A stretch of 64,000 nucleotides of DNA from Clostridia bacterium (lineage in GTDB: Bacteria > Bacillota > Clostridia > Christensenellales > Borkfalkiaceae). Numbering within the stretch: the stretch's first letter is position 1; the number at the start of each line of letters is the position of its first letter. The DNA is taken from assembly GCA_021202395.1 (NCBI GenBank), contig JAJQDC010000062.1, forward strand, positions 124,001-188,000, in the 5' to 3' direction. A model generated the notes under the pieces. The model ran no database searches. It saw only the letters and a program-made list of their open reading frames with translations, and was not told the DNA's origin. A program made the translations under genes and the position numbers. Below, piece after piece: positions 7,635-15,703 of the stretch.

Positions 7635-9169
7635 TTATACGGCAGGATAACGTAAAATTAAATATTTCGGAAAGCGAAAGCCGCCTTGTGGATATTGCAA
7701 AACGCAAACTTAAAAGGCAGCCGAAGTACTTTAAGATATTAAAAAAATCGCTTGACGCGAGAGACAAAAATAACATACATTGGGTGTATTCCATTGCATT
7801 TTCCGCCGACGAAGAAAGGGAGAACAAGCCCCCTTTGCAAAAGGTAACAAATCCGCCTGTCGTTTGTGTGGTAGGTGCCGGCCCCGCAGGGCTTTGCTGT
7901 GCCGTAAGGCTTGCCGACAGGGGCTTTTATCCTGTTGTAATAGAGCGCGGCGGCGATGTAGAAAGCCGTTCGGCGGCGGTAGATTTGTTCTGCACGCAAA
8001 AAATTTTAAATGAAAATTGTAACGTGCAGTTCGGCGAAGGCGGTGCAGGTACTTTTTCTGACGGTAAATTAAACACGCAGACGCATGACGGTTACAACCG
8101 CGATGTGCTTGAAACATTTTACCGCTTTGGCGCACCCGAAGAAATTTTGTATTACAATAAACCGCATATCGGCAGCGATAAGCTAAAGGGCGTTGTTAAG
8201 GCAATGCGTCAATATATTATCTCCTGCGGCGGTAAATTTTTATTTGATACGGTTTTTACCGGTTTTGTACAAAGGGACGGAGCACTTAAATCTGTAATAG
8301 TAAAAAATGTTCTTACTGGGCAGGAGAGCGAAATAATTACCGACATAGCTGTTCTTGCATTGGGGCATTCTGCGCGCGATACATTTAAAATGCTCAATGA
8401 AAACGGTGTTTATATGCAGCCGCGTGATTTTGCCGTAGGCGTACGCATAGAGCATCTTGCTTCAGAAATCAACAGGGCGCAATACGGCTCGGCGGCACAT
8501 CTGCTGCCTGCTGCAGATTACAAGCTTGTATCTCATGCACACGAAAGAACGGTGTTTACCTTTTGTATGTGCCCGGGCGGCGTGGTTATACCTGCTGCAA
8601 GCGAACAGGGCGGGGTGGTAGTAAACGGCATGAGCAATTACGACCGCGGCGGCGTTAATTCAAACAGTGCGCTTATGGTCCAGCTAAAAAAGCAAGACTT
8701 CGGCGAAGGACTGTTCGACGGTATGGATTTTCAGCGTAAAATTGAACAAGCCGCTTACCGCATCGCAGGCAGCAATTACGGTGCGCCCTGCCAGCTATAC
8801 GGCGATTTTGCTTCGGGCAGGGTATCGGATAAATTTGGTGAAGTTTCGTCTTCCTATGCGGCTGGTACTACTTTTGCTCCGCTTGACAAGGTTTTACCTA
8901 ATGTGGCGGCAGATGCGTTAAGGGTTGCAATACCCGATATGGACAGGCGGCTTAAAGGTTTTGCTAACCCTTATGCGGTAATGACGGGTGTGGAATCACG
9001 CTTTTCTTCCCCGGTGCGTATAGAGCGCGGCAGTGATTTGCAGAGCGTAAGCGTAAAAGGGCTTTACCCCTGCGGTGAAGGCAGCGGCTATTCGGGCGGC
9101 ATTACAAGCTCTGCGGCAGACGGTATAAAAGTTGCAGATTTTATTTGCGGTTTGCACATAAACAGCTGA
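7631..9169 (+). CDS. FAD-dependent dehydrogenase, COG2509 type
   Basis: A 512-residue flavoprotein. The start at 7631 is chosen because it gives the usual N-terminal region (MIIRQDNVKL...) and an ATGA overlap with the previous gene; a longer reading from 7559 has no support. Residues ~1-75 form the small N-terminal domain typical of COG2509. The FAD motif VCVVGAGPAGLCCAVRLA follows near residue 78, then the FGEGGAGTFSDGKLNT stretch that marks the group. The C-terminus LYPCGEGSGYSGGI is the second FAD-binding element. The biochemical role of the family is unknown. Pairing with an HI0933 protein suggests a shared redox process, but this is inference. Confidence 0.88.
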   Translation: MIIRQDNVKLNISESESRLVDIAKRKLKRQPKYFKILKKSLDARDKNNIHWVYSIAFSADEERENKPPLQKVTNPPVVCVVGAGPAGLCCAVRLADRGFYPVVIERGGDVESRSAAVDLFCTQKILNENCNVQFGEGGAGTFSDGKLNTQTHDGYNRDVLETFYRFGAPEEILYYNKPHIGSDKLKGVVKAMRQYIISCGGKFLFDTVFTGFVQRDGALKSVIVKNVLTGQESEIITDIAVLALGHSARDTFKMLNENGVYMQPRDFAVGVRIEHLASEINRAQYGSAAHLLPAADYKLVSHAHERTVFTFCMCPGGVVIPAASEQGGVVVNGMSNYDRGGVNSNSALMVQLKKQDFGEGLFDGMDFQRKIEQAAYRIAGSNYGAPCQLYGDFASGRVSDKFGEVSSSYAAGTTFAPLDKVLPNVAADALRVAIPDMDRRLKGFANPYAVMTGVESRFSSPVRIERGSDLQSVSVKGLYPCGEGSGYSGGITSSAADGIKVADFICGLHINS

Positions 9170-9293
9170 ATAAATCATTAAATAAATATCTTATTTTCAT
9201 ACGGCTGACACAAAACCGTTCTATAATTAAGCCATAATTTCGTTAAGAAATTTTTAATTTAACCATTCTAACTTTTTTCATATTCTCTCGATT

Positions 9294-9327
9294 ACTAACC
9301 CATGTTGCATCTGCAACATGGGTTAGT
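9294..9327. repeat. 15-bp perfect palindrome in intergenic DNA
   Basis: Arms 9294-9308 and 9313-9327 are perfectly complementary with a 4-nt ATCT loop. It is 125 bases after the FAD gene. No T-run follows on either strand, so it is a poor intrinsic terminator. It may be the end of a lost mobile element or a solitary palindrome. Confidence 0.75.
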
Positions 9328-9339
9328 ATCGTTTATAAA

Positions 9340-9374
9340 CAAAAAAACCAGACCAAAAATTTTTCGGTCTGGTT
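9340..9374 (-). terminator. Terminator of pyk
   Basis: On the minus strand the 9-bp stem (9366-9374 with 9346-9354) is followed by TTTTTTTG. It lies 18 bases after the pyk stop. Confidence 0.9.
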
Positions 9375-9391
9375 TTAAGAATTACTGTAAT

Positions 9392-10810
9392 TTACATTGT
9401 TTCTACGTTGATAAGGTTAGAGTTGCCGCTCTTGCCGTTGGGCGTACCGCCTGTTAAAACTATCCTGTCGCCTTTTTGTACAAGACCGGTATCCATAGCG
9501 GCGCGCTTGCCGTAGTGGAACAGTACGTCTACCGAATAGAATTCTTCGCTCATAACGGGTATAACGCCCCAGCTTAACGCAAGTTTGCGGTAAGCCCTTT
9601 CGTCGGTAGTCATACCGATAATATCAATCATGGGGCGGAAGCGTGATACAAGTTTAGCCGTATGTCCTGTTCTTGTGCAGGCCACTATAAGCTTAGCGCC
9701 GATATCGGTTGCAAGAGTGCAGGCAGAATGGGAAAGCGCTTCAGAAAGAGTTTGTATATGGTAATCGTCGGGGTCTATATAAGATATATAGTTTGTATTA
9801 AGTTCTGCTTGCGCAGCAATGCGAGCCATAGCCTTAACGGCTTCTACGGGATATTCACCTGCAGCCGTTTCGCCGGAAAGCATTACGGCAGAAGATCCGT
9901 CGTAAACAGCGTTAGCAACGTCAGAAATTTCTGCCCTGGTGGGGCGGGGCTGGTGAATCATAGATTCAAGCATCTCGGTAGCGGTTACGCTGCGCTTGCC
10001 GTGCACACGGCATTCGTGAATAATTTTCTTTTGTATGCTGGGCAGCTCTTCAAAGGGAACTTCTACGCCAAGGTCGCCGCGGGCAACCATTATGCCGTCG
10101 CTTACTTCCAATATCTCGTCAAGGTTATTTACGCCCGCACGGCTCTCTATCTTAGCTATAATTTCTACATCGCCGGCAGGGGAGCCGCATTTTTCAAGCC
10201 ACTTTCTTACGTCTATAATGTCCTGTGCCTTGGATACAAAAGAGCAGGCTATAAAGTCTATCCCCTGTTCAACGCCGAACTTGATGTCGTCTTTATCCTG
10301 GTCAGAAAGGTAAACCATATCAAGTTCTTTGTCGGGGAAGAACATAGACTTCCTGTTGGAAAGAACGCCGCCGATAACCGTTTTGCAGATAACTTCGGGT
10401 GCTTCTACTTTAACAACTTCAAAAACCATAAGCCCGTTATTCAAAAGAATTTTATCGCCGGGTTTCATCTGTTCGCAAAGCTGGCCGAAAGAAACTGAAA
10501 CGTGCTTTTCGTCGCCGACAATCTGTTCTGTTGTAAAGGTAAAGGTAGAGCCTTCTTTTAAAGTTACCTTGCCGTCTGCAAAAGTACCGATTCTGAATTC
10601 CGGACCCTTTGTGTCAAGCATAATGGCAATGGGTGCCTTTTTCCGTTCTCTTACCTTTTTAACTCTTGCAATTTTTTCTGCATGTTCGGCGTGAGTGCCG
10701 TGAGAAAAGTTAAGCCTTGCAACATTCATGCCTGCGTCTATAAGATCGCTTAATACATCCTCGGTCTCGCTGGCGGGCCCAAGGGTACAAATAATTTTTG
10801 TCTTTTTCAT
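9392..10810 (-). CDS. pyk: Pyruvate kinase
   Basis: A 472-residue enzyme that makes pyruvate and ATP from phosphoenolpyruvate and ADP, the last step of glycolysis. Visible hallmarks are the N-terminal KIICTLGP, the substrate arginine loop MNVARLNFSHG, the K+/phosphate segment MLDTKGPEFR, the catalytic lysine region IIAKIES, the metal loop GIMVARGDLGVE and the MLESM helix. The length corresponds to the form without the extra C-terminal PEP-utiliser domain of many Bacilli. It is a single-gene unit with its own promoter (10841-10869) and terminator, divergent from the RNase P RNA gene. Confidence 0.98.
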   Translation of the reverse strand: MKKTKIICTLGPASETEDVLSDLIDAGMNVARLNFSHGTHAEHAEKIARVKKVRERKKAPIAIMLDTKGPEFRIGTFADGKVTLKEGSTFTFTTEQIVGDEKHVSVSFGQLCEQMKPGDKILLNNGLMVFEVVKVEAPEVICKTVIGGVLSNRKSMFFPDKELDMVYLSDQDKDDIKFGVEQGIDFIACSFVSKAQDIIDVRKWLEKCGSPAGDVEIIAKIESRAGVNNLDEILEVSDGIMVARGDLGVEVPFEELPSIQKKIIHECRVHGKRSVTATEMLESMIHQPRPTRAEISDVANAVYDGSSAVMLSGETAAGEYPVEAVKAMARIAAQAELNTNYISYIDPDDYHIQTLSEALSHSACTLATDIGAKLIVACTRTGHTAKLVSRFRPMIDIIGMTTDERAYRKLALSWGVIPVMSEEFYSVDVLFHYGKRAAMDTGLVQKGDRIVLTGGTPNGKSGNSNLINVETM

Positions 10811-10840
10811 TTTACCGCTCCTGAAATGTTCTTCCTTTAT

Positions 10841-10869
10841 ATTCTAAATTAAAATCAGTAAAAAATCAA
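10841..10869 (-). promoter_or_regulatory. Promoter of pyk
   Basis: Minus-strand TTGATT (10864-10869), 17-base spacer, TAGAAT (10841-10846); about 30 bases upstream of the ATG, with a GGAG site between. Confidence 0.75.
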
Positions 10870-10887
10870 TATCATTGCTAAAAATAG

Positions 10888-10916
10888 TTTATAAAATTTT
10901 TAAATTATGTTACAAT
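10888..10916 (+). promoter_or_regulatory. Promoter of the RNase P RNA gene
   Basis: TTTATA (10888-10893), 17-base spacer, TACAAT (10911-10916). The predicted start, about 7 bases later, falls on the first base of the RNA's P1 helix, which supports both calls. Confidence 0.75.
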
Positions 10917-10922
10917 AAACGC

Positions 10923-11282
10923 GGTTCCGAGTTAATTATACGGTCGCGGGCTGCTTTTTGCAGCGTGAGGAAAGTCCGAGCATCGCAGGGCAGGGTGCCT
11001 GCTAACGGCAGGAGGAGGCGACTTCAAGGAAAGTGAACAGAAATATACCGCGGCTTTGCGCCGTAAGGTTGGAATGGCGAGGTAAGAGCTCACCGTCGCT
11101 TTGGTAACAAGGCGAGCCAATTAAACCCCACCCGATGCAAGATTGGGGTAAAGACCGGCTTTAATGCCAAGGGCTGCCCGTCCGTCTTTACCCGTTAATA
11201 TCGCTTTAGCTTGCAGGCGACTGTAAGCATAGATAGATGACCGTACACGACAGAACTCGGCTTACAGATTAATCTCGGAACC
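10923..11282 (+). ncRNA. rnpB: RNase P RNA, class A
   Basis: This is the catalytic RNA that trims the 5' ends of tRNA precursors. Ends pair as helix P1 (GGTTCCGAG 10923-10931 with CTCGGAACC 11274-11282). The universal core is present: GAGGAAAGTCCGAGC, GGGCAGGGTGCC, ACAGAAATATACCG, GGTAAGAGCTCACCG, AAACCCCACCCG and near the 3' end ACAGAACTCGGCTTACAG. The ancestral (class A) layout, rather than Bacillus class B, fits Clostridia. A strong hairpin follows directly. Confidence 0.96.
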
Positions 11283-11318
11283 CAAACAGCGGCGCAAATT
11301 GCGCCGCTGTTTGGGTTT
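11281..11318 (+). terminator. Terminator of RNase P RNA
   Basis: A 15-bp perfect stem (11281-11295 with 11301-11315) is followed by TTTATACAGTTTTTA. Its 3' edge reaches the last codon of tmcAL on the other strand, so the convergent gene may use the same hairpin although its minus-strand tail is not T-rich. Confidence 0.85.
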
Positions 11319-12492
11319 ATACAGTTTTTAAAGTATAATTGTAAATCTGTTCCCCGCAGATAATCGCCCTTGTTTCGTCGGCAAAGTCATCTTTGCCAAG
11401 ACATTTTAAAGCTGGTTCGCTTAATGCCCGTGTATCGTTCTTTCTTATTACAACAGGGTAAGGGGAGCGGGACAGGGCAGAAAGTATTTCGTCAGCTTTT
11501 TCTATCTTTACCGCAAGCGGTTTTAAATAAAGCTCCGCGTCAAGAAACGCTTTGCTGTCATCCTGGTAAAGTTCAAGAAGATTAGCGCACAAAATGCGTT
11601 TTATGCGTGCTGAAGTATACCTTTTGTTTGTAGCTGCCGCAATAATTTCATCTGCACTTTTGCATTTTGAAGCTTCGTTTTTCAGCTTGTTTTCCAGCCC
11701 TTCGGTGCAGCCGAATGTGCGTTTAATGTTATCCGCAGTATTCTTAATTACTGCAAAATGTAAAAAATCACCGTAAGTTTTTTCTATCCCTTTAAAGTTG
11801 TTTCCAGTTTTTATATCTTTGTAAACGTAATCGGGTACGTTTTTCTTAATTTTTCTGCTGCCGATATTTTCGCGTATGGCGTGTGCAGAAGAATAATCGT
11901 TTTTAATTTTGCTTTCTGAATAAGTGCTTCCTTGTCTTTTTACAGGTAAAATATCAATGCCGCTGCCGTACTTTAATAATGCTTTAATGTATTCAAGCGC
12001 AAGAATGTTGTTTGGGCTGCTTAAAAGCGTTCCGTCGCCGCCGCAACCAGATAATGCCGACTGGCAGCTTTTTGCATAGCTTTCGCCGCCACAAGAATAA
12101 TTTTTTAACAGAGCTTTATATTCACTTTCTTCTTTATAAAGTATTTCTGCATTTTTAAAAAGCAGTTCTTTGTCGGCATTTTCGCAGCCGAAGGTAAGGC
12201 AGCACACGCCCGGTACAGAAGATAAAATTTTTATGGCACCCAAAGCAAAAATTTCTGCAGGCGCTACCGAAAAGTTAACGGGCAGCTGCAGCACGCAGTC
12301 GGCGCCGCCCTTTACGGCGTGTACTGCACGTGTAAATTTATCCATCACGGAAATATCGCCGCGCTGGGTAAAGCTGCCGCTCATAAGACATAGCACGCTG
12401 TCGCAGCCCGAAAGGCGCTTTGCTTCGCTAATAAGGTATTTATGCCCGTTGTGAAAGGGGTTGTATTCGCATATAATGGCGCAGATTTTCAT
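11317..12492 (-). CDS. tmcAL: tRNA(Met) cytidine acetate ligase
   Basis: A 391-residue nucleotidyltransferase-fold enzyme, formerly YlbM/DUF795. TmcAL uses acetate and ATP to form N4-acetylcytidine at the wobble base of elongator tRNA-Met. The N-terminal signature is ICEYNPFHNGHKYLI with the HxGH nucleotide motif, then SGSFTQRGDISVMDKF and the GADCVLQLP element. In Bacillus subtilis ylbM adjoins ylbN (DUF177) and rpmF; here the same set is found, but pta-ackA lies between, and tmcAL is divergent from pta. The direct consumer of acetate thus sits next to the acetate-producing genes. Confidence 0.93.
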   Translation of the reverse strand: MKICAIICEYNPFHNGHKYLISEAKRLSGCDSVLCLMSGSFTQRGDISVMDKFTRAVHAVKGGADCVLQLPVNFSVAPAEIFALGAIKILSSVPGVCCLTFGCENADKELLFKNAEILYKEESEYKALLKNYSCGGESYAKSCQSALSGCGGDGTLLSSPNNILALEYIKALLKYGSGIDILPVKRQGSTYSESKIKNDYSSAHAIRENIGSRKIKKNVPDYVYKDIKTGNNFKGIEKTYGDFLHFAVIKNTADNIKRTFGCTEGLENKLKNEASKCKSADEIIAAATNKRYTSARIKRILCANLLELYQDDSKAFLDAELYLKPLAVKIEKADEILSALSRSPYPVVIRKNDTRALSEPALKCLGKDDFADETRAIICGEQIYNYTLKTV

Positions 12493-12521
12493 TTTACGTT
12501 CAATAAATGTTAATTTTAGTC

Positions 12522-12550
12522 TTTACATTTGCAAAATTTTGTTATATAAT
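12522..12550 (+). promoter_or_regulatory. Promoter of pta-ackA
   Basis: TTTACA (12522-12527), 17-base spacer, TATAAT (12545-12550). The leader to the pta ATG is about 80 bases long and A+T rich, with no clear folded element. Confidence 0.8.
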
Positions 12551-12639
12551 AGAATACGGTGTTATGTATTAAATTTTATAACGAATTAATTATAACCCAA
12601 AATCTTTAATAAATAAAGTGTTTTAAGGAGAAATTTGAC

Positions 12640-13644
12640 ATGGCATTACTCGATCAAATCAAAAGTAAAGCAGCAGCTCTCAAAAAAACTATCGTTCTTT
12701 GCGAAGGAGAGGACAAGCGTGTTGTAGAAGCAGCCGCCCAGATTACCAAAGAAGGGATAGCTAAAATAGTGCTTATCGGCAACGAAGAAGAAGCTAAAAG
12801 GGTTGCCCCCGGCGTAGACCTTACAGGCATCACGCTTGTAGATCCGCTTACTTCTGAAAAAACTGAAGAATATGCAAAAATTCTGTATGAAGCCCGCAAA
12901 GCTAAGGGTATGACAGAAGAACAGGCTGCACAGCAGGCAAAGGATAGAACAATGTTCGGTGCGCTTATGCTTAAAGCCGGCGATGTAGACGGCTACGTTT
13001 CGGGTGCCTGCCATTCAACGGCTAACACTCTTCGTCCCGGTCTTCAGGTTATTAAAACCGCTCCCGGAATTAAAACAGTTTCAAGCTGCTTTGTTATGAT
13101 TGCTCCCGAAGGTGAAAATAAATATAATCCCGACGGCGTTGCCGTATTTGCAGACTGCGCCATAAACATTGAACCCGACGCCCAGCAGCTTGCCGATATA
13201 GCTATTTCTTCAGCAAAAACTGCAAAGGCTATAGCAGGGATAGAACCCAGAGTGGCTATGCTTTCATTCTCTACCAAAGGTTCCGGTAACGACGACAAAT
13301 TCTTTAAGTCAGTGCCCAAGGTACAGGAAGCTACCGCTCTTGCAAAAGAAATGGCACCCGACCTTGCGCTTGACGGCGAATTCCAGTTTGACGCAGCCGT
13401 AGCACCCGAAGTAGGCCAGCTTAAAGCTCCCGGTTCAACGGTTGCAGGCCATGCAAACGTATTTGTATTCCCCAACATTAACGCAGGCAATATCGGTTAT
13501 AAAATTGCACAGCGCTTTGGCGGATATATGGCTATAGGTCCCGTTTGCCAGGGTTTTGCAAAACCTTTAAACGATCTTTCTCGCGGCTGCAATGTAGACG
13601 ATATAGTTGCAACAGTAGCAGTTACCGCACTTCAGGCGGAATAA
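12640..13644 (+). CDS. pta: Phosphate acetyltransferase
   Basis: A 334-residue enzyme that converts acetyl-CoA and phosphate to acetyl phosphate. It is the short single-domain form, without the N-terminal regulatory domain of enteric Pta. Family stretches include VVLCEGEDKRVVEAA near the N-terminus, GDVDGYVSGACHSTANTLRP in the middle, and the C-terminal NINAGNIGYKIAQR followed by GPVCQGFAKPLNDLSRG, which line the CoA site. The site AAGGAG lies upstream. ackA follows after 24 bases in the same transcript; together they give ATP by substrate-level phosphorylation with acetate as product. Confidence 0.97.
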   Translation: MALLDQIKSKAAALKKTIVLCEGEDKRVVEAAAQITKEGIAKIVLIGNEEEAKRVAPGVDLTGITLVDPLTSEKTEEYAKILYEARKAKGMTEEQAAQQAKDRTMFGALMLKAGDVDGYVSGACHSTANTLRPGLQVIKTAPGIKTVSSCFVMIAPEGENKYNPDGVAVFADCAINIEPDAQQLADIAISSAKTAKAIAGIEPRVAMLSFSTKGSGNDDKFFKSVPKVQEATALAKEMAPDLALDGEFQFDAAVAPEVGQLKAPGSTVAGHANVFVFPNINAGNIGYKIAQRFGGYMAIGPVCQGFAKPLNDLSRGCNVDDIVATVAVTALQAE

Positions 13645-13668
13645 AATATAAGGGGAAATTGAATTATT

Positions 13669-14865
13669 ATGAAAATACTTGTTATCAACGCAGGAAGCTC
13701 TTCGCTTAAATATCAGCTTATAGATATGGAAACAGAGGGCGTTTTAGCCAAAGGTACTTGCGAAAGGATAGGCATAGACGGTTCTGTTCTTAAAGCTAAA
13801 GGTAACGGCAAAGAAAAGGTTTACAACCAGGATATGCCCAACCACAAGGTTGCAATTAAACTTGTGTTAAGCGCGCTCACCGATAAAGAAATAGGCGTTA
13901 TTAAGCATATGGATGAAATCGGCGCGGTAGGCCACCGTGTTGTTGCCAGCGGCGAATTCTTTAAAAAGACTACGCTTGTAACCCCCGAAGTATTACAGAC
14001 TCTTAAAGATAAAACCTTTGAGCTTGCACCTTTACATAACCCTGCAGCGTATACGGGGCTCACTGCTTGTATAGACGTAATGCCCAAGACGCCTATGGCT
14101 CTTGTATTCGATACGTCTTTCCATGCAACCATGCCCGAAAAGGCTTACCTTTACGGCATTGATTACGAAGATTACAAAAAGTACGGCGTAAGAAAGTACG
14201 GCGCACACGGCACTAGCCACAAATTCGTTTCGCAGGAAGCAGCTAAATATTTAGGTAAAGACCCTTCTGAAGTTAAAATTGTAACCTGCCACCTTGGCAA
14301 CGGCTCTTCTATATCAGCAGTAGACGGCGGCAAATGCGTAGATACATCTATGGGCTTTACGCCCCTTGCAGGCGTGCTTATGGGTACCCGTTCGGGAGAT
14401 ATAGACGCATCCGCAGTTGAATTCCTTGCACGTAAAAAGGGTATGAGCCATTCAGAAATTATCACTTATTTAAATAAAAAGTGCGGCGTAGCTGGTATTT
14501 CCGGCGTTTCAAGCGACTTCCGTGATTTAATTGCCGGTGCAGATGCAGGCAACGAAAGGTGCAAACTTGCGCTTGATATGTTTGCTTACCAGACAAAGAG
14601 ATTTATCGGCTCTTACGCAGCTGCAATGGGCGGGCTTGACTGCATAGTATTTACCGCTGGTATCGGCGAAAATACACCTGTTATACGTGCCGGCGCTTGC
14701 GAAGGTCTTGAATTCTTAGGTGTAAAACTTGACGCTGCAAAGAATGCAGGCAAGAACGACGGTTCTATAAGGGAAATTTCCACTGCAGACAGCAAGGTTA
14801 AAGTTCTTGTTATACCTACCAACGAAGAGCTTGTTATTGCAAGAGAAACAGCCGAACTTTTGTAA
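13669..14865 (+). CDS. ackA: Acetate kinase
   Basis: A 398-residue ASKHA-fold kinase that makes ATP and acetate from acetyl phosphate and ADP. The first phosphate loop is MKILVINAGSSSLKYQ. Further conserved parts are VGHRVVASGE, FDTSFHATMP with the catalytic region, KYGAHGTSHKFV, CHLGNGSSI (second phosphate loop), MGTRSGDID and the C-terminal FTAGIGEN adenosine loop. AAGGGGA precedes the start. It is the second gene of the pta operon; the next gene has its own promoter. Confidence 0.98.
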   Translation: MKILVINAGSSSLKYQLIDMETEGVLAKGTCERIGIDGSVLKAKGNGKEKVYNQDMPNHKVAIKLVLSALTDKEIGVIKHMDEIGAVGHRVVASGEFFKKTTLVTPEVLQTLKDKTFELAPLHNPAAYTGLTACIDVMPKTPMALVFDTSFHATMPEKAYLYGIDYEDYKKYGVRKYGAHGTSHKFVSQEAAKYLGKDPSEVKIVTCHLGNGSSISAVDGGKCVDTSMGFTPLAGVLMGTRSGDIDASAVEFLARKKGMSHSEIITYLNKKCGVAGISGVSSDFRDLIAGADAGNERCKLALDMFAYQTKRFIGSYAAAMGGLDCIVFTAGIGENTPVIRAGACEGLEFLGVKLDAAKNAGKNDGSIREISTADSKVKVLVIPTNEELVIARETAELL

Positions 14866-14892
14866 AAAAGTTTTTACCTTTTATAAAATAAG

Positions 14893-14921
14893 TTGACAAA
14901 AATTCTGCTATATAATATAAT
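14893..14921 (+). promoter_or_regulatory. Promoter of DUF177-rpmF
   Basis: TTGACA (14893-14898), 17-base spacer, TATAAT (14916-14921). The predicted start is only about 11-12 bases before the ATG at 14940. Confidence 0.85.
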
Positions 14922-14939
14922 TGCATAGTCGGTTCGGTT

Positions 14940-15341
14940 ATGATTATAGACGTACGCAGGCAATTAGCCCTTAAAAACTATACAGGCGGGTTTTCTTTCC
15001 GCTATAACTGCCCGCAAGACCTTGTTTTGCTGCCCGCGGCAGCCATTTGCGGCGAGGTAGAAGTAAGCGGCAGTTACGAAATATATGAAGATGATTCCGT
15101 AGGGGTAAAGCTTAACTTAAGCTACCTTATAAAGGGAGAGTGTTCGTATTGCTTGGAAGCAGCCCAAAAGAAAATAGAGTATAGTGCAGACGTTCTTTTT
15201 GTAATCGGGGACGACGGTGAAAATTATTCGTATGACGGCTTGACGATAGATCTGACTACTGCCGTAAACGATACTGTGCTTTTCAGCCAGCCGCAGATTC
15301 TTCTGTGTAAGCCCGACTGCAAAGGTATAGAGATAAAATAA
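14940..15341 (+). CDS. YceD/DUF177 family protein
   Basis: A 133-residue member of the YceD (DUF177) family, which is nearly always found before rpmF; a role linked to 23S rRNA or large-subunit assembly has been proposed for the family. The start MIIDVRRQL agrees with relatives. The cysteine pattern is visible (CSYCLE about residue 61, and CKPDC near the C-terminus). No Shine-Dalgarno site lies before the ATG, and the promoter leaves a leader of about a dozen bases, so translation may be close to leaderless. rpmF follows after 19 bases. Confidence 0.85.
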   Translation: MIIDVRRQLALKNYTGGFSFRYNCPQDLVLLPAAAICGEVEVSGSYEIYEDDSVGVKLNLSYLIKGECSYCLEAAQKKIEYSADVLFVIGDDGENYSYDGLTIDLTTAVNDTVLFSQPQILLCKPDCKGIEIK

Positions 15342-15360
15342 TGTAAAAAGAGGTGTTAAG

Positions 15361-15549
15361 ATGGCAGTACCCAAGAGTAAACAGTCAAAAAGCAGAACAA
15401 ACAGCAGATTTGCTAATTATAAGGCTACGGCTCCCACGCTTGTGGAGTGTCCCCATTGCCATTCTATGATGCAAGCCCACAGGGTTTGCGGCAACTGCGG
15501 TTACTATAATAAGACTGAAGTCGTTGCAGAAAAAGAAAAGAAAGACTAA
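15361..15549 (+). CDS. rpmF: 50S ribosomal protein L32
   Basis: A 62-residue ribosomal protein. The N-terminus MAVPKSKQSKSRTN is diagnostic, and a four-cysteine zinc ribbon (CPHC ... CGNC) follows. This is the zinc-binding form. An AGAGGTG site precedes the start. It is the last gene of the DUF177 transcript and is followed by a terminator hairpin. Confidence 0.97.
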   Translation: MAVPKSKQSKSRTNSRFANYKATAPTLVECPHCHSMMQAHRVCGNCGYYNKTEVVAEKEKKD

Positions 15550-15565
15550 TTACAAACAAAACCGT

Positions 15566-15591
15566 TACGGGGCGCAATTTTGCGCCCCGTA
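15566..15591 (+). terminator. Terminator of rpmF
   Basis: An 11-bp G+C-rich stem (15566-15576 with 15581-15591) with a 4-nt loop follows the rpmF stop by 16 bases. The tail is only partly T-rich. Confidence 0.7.
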
Positions 15592-15641
15592 TTGCTTTGC
15601 CAAAAACAACTTAATCGTGTTTAATTTTTTTGATATTTTTG

Positions 15642-15682
15642 TTGACAAAGGGGCGGGTAGTATGTATAATAAAATCATACTA
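15642..15682 (+). promoter_or_regulatory. Promoter of the copper ATPase with overlapping inverted repeat
   Basis: TTGACA (15642-15647), 17-base spacer, TATAAT (15665-15670). TAGTATG (15658-15664) and CATACTA (15676-15682) form a perfect 7-bp inverted repeat with an 11-base centre that contains the -10 box; this is well placed for a metal-responsive repressor. Confidence 0.75.
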
Positions 15683-15703
15683 AATTTATAGGAATTAATT
15701 ATA

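Noticed and set aside
9662-10498. 278-codon open frame antisense to pyk
   Set aside because: Shadow of the pyruvate kinase gene; no recognisable protein.
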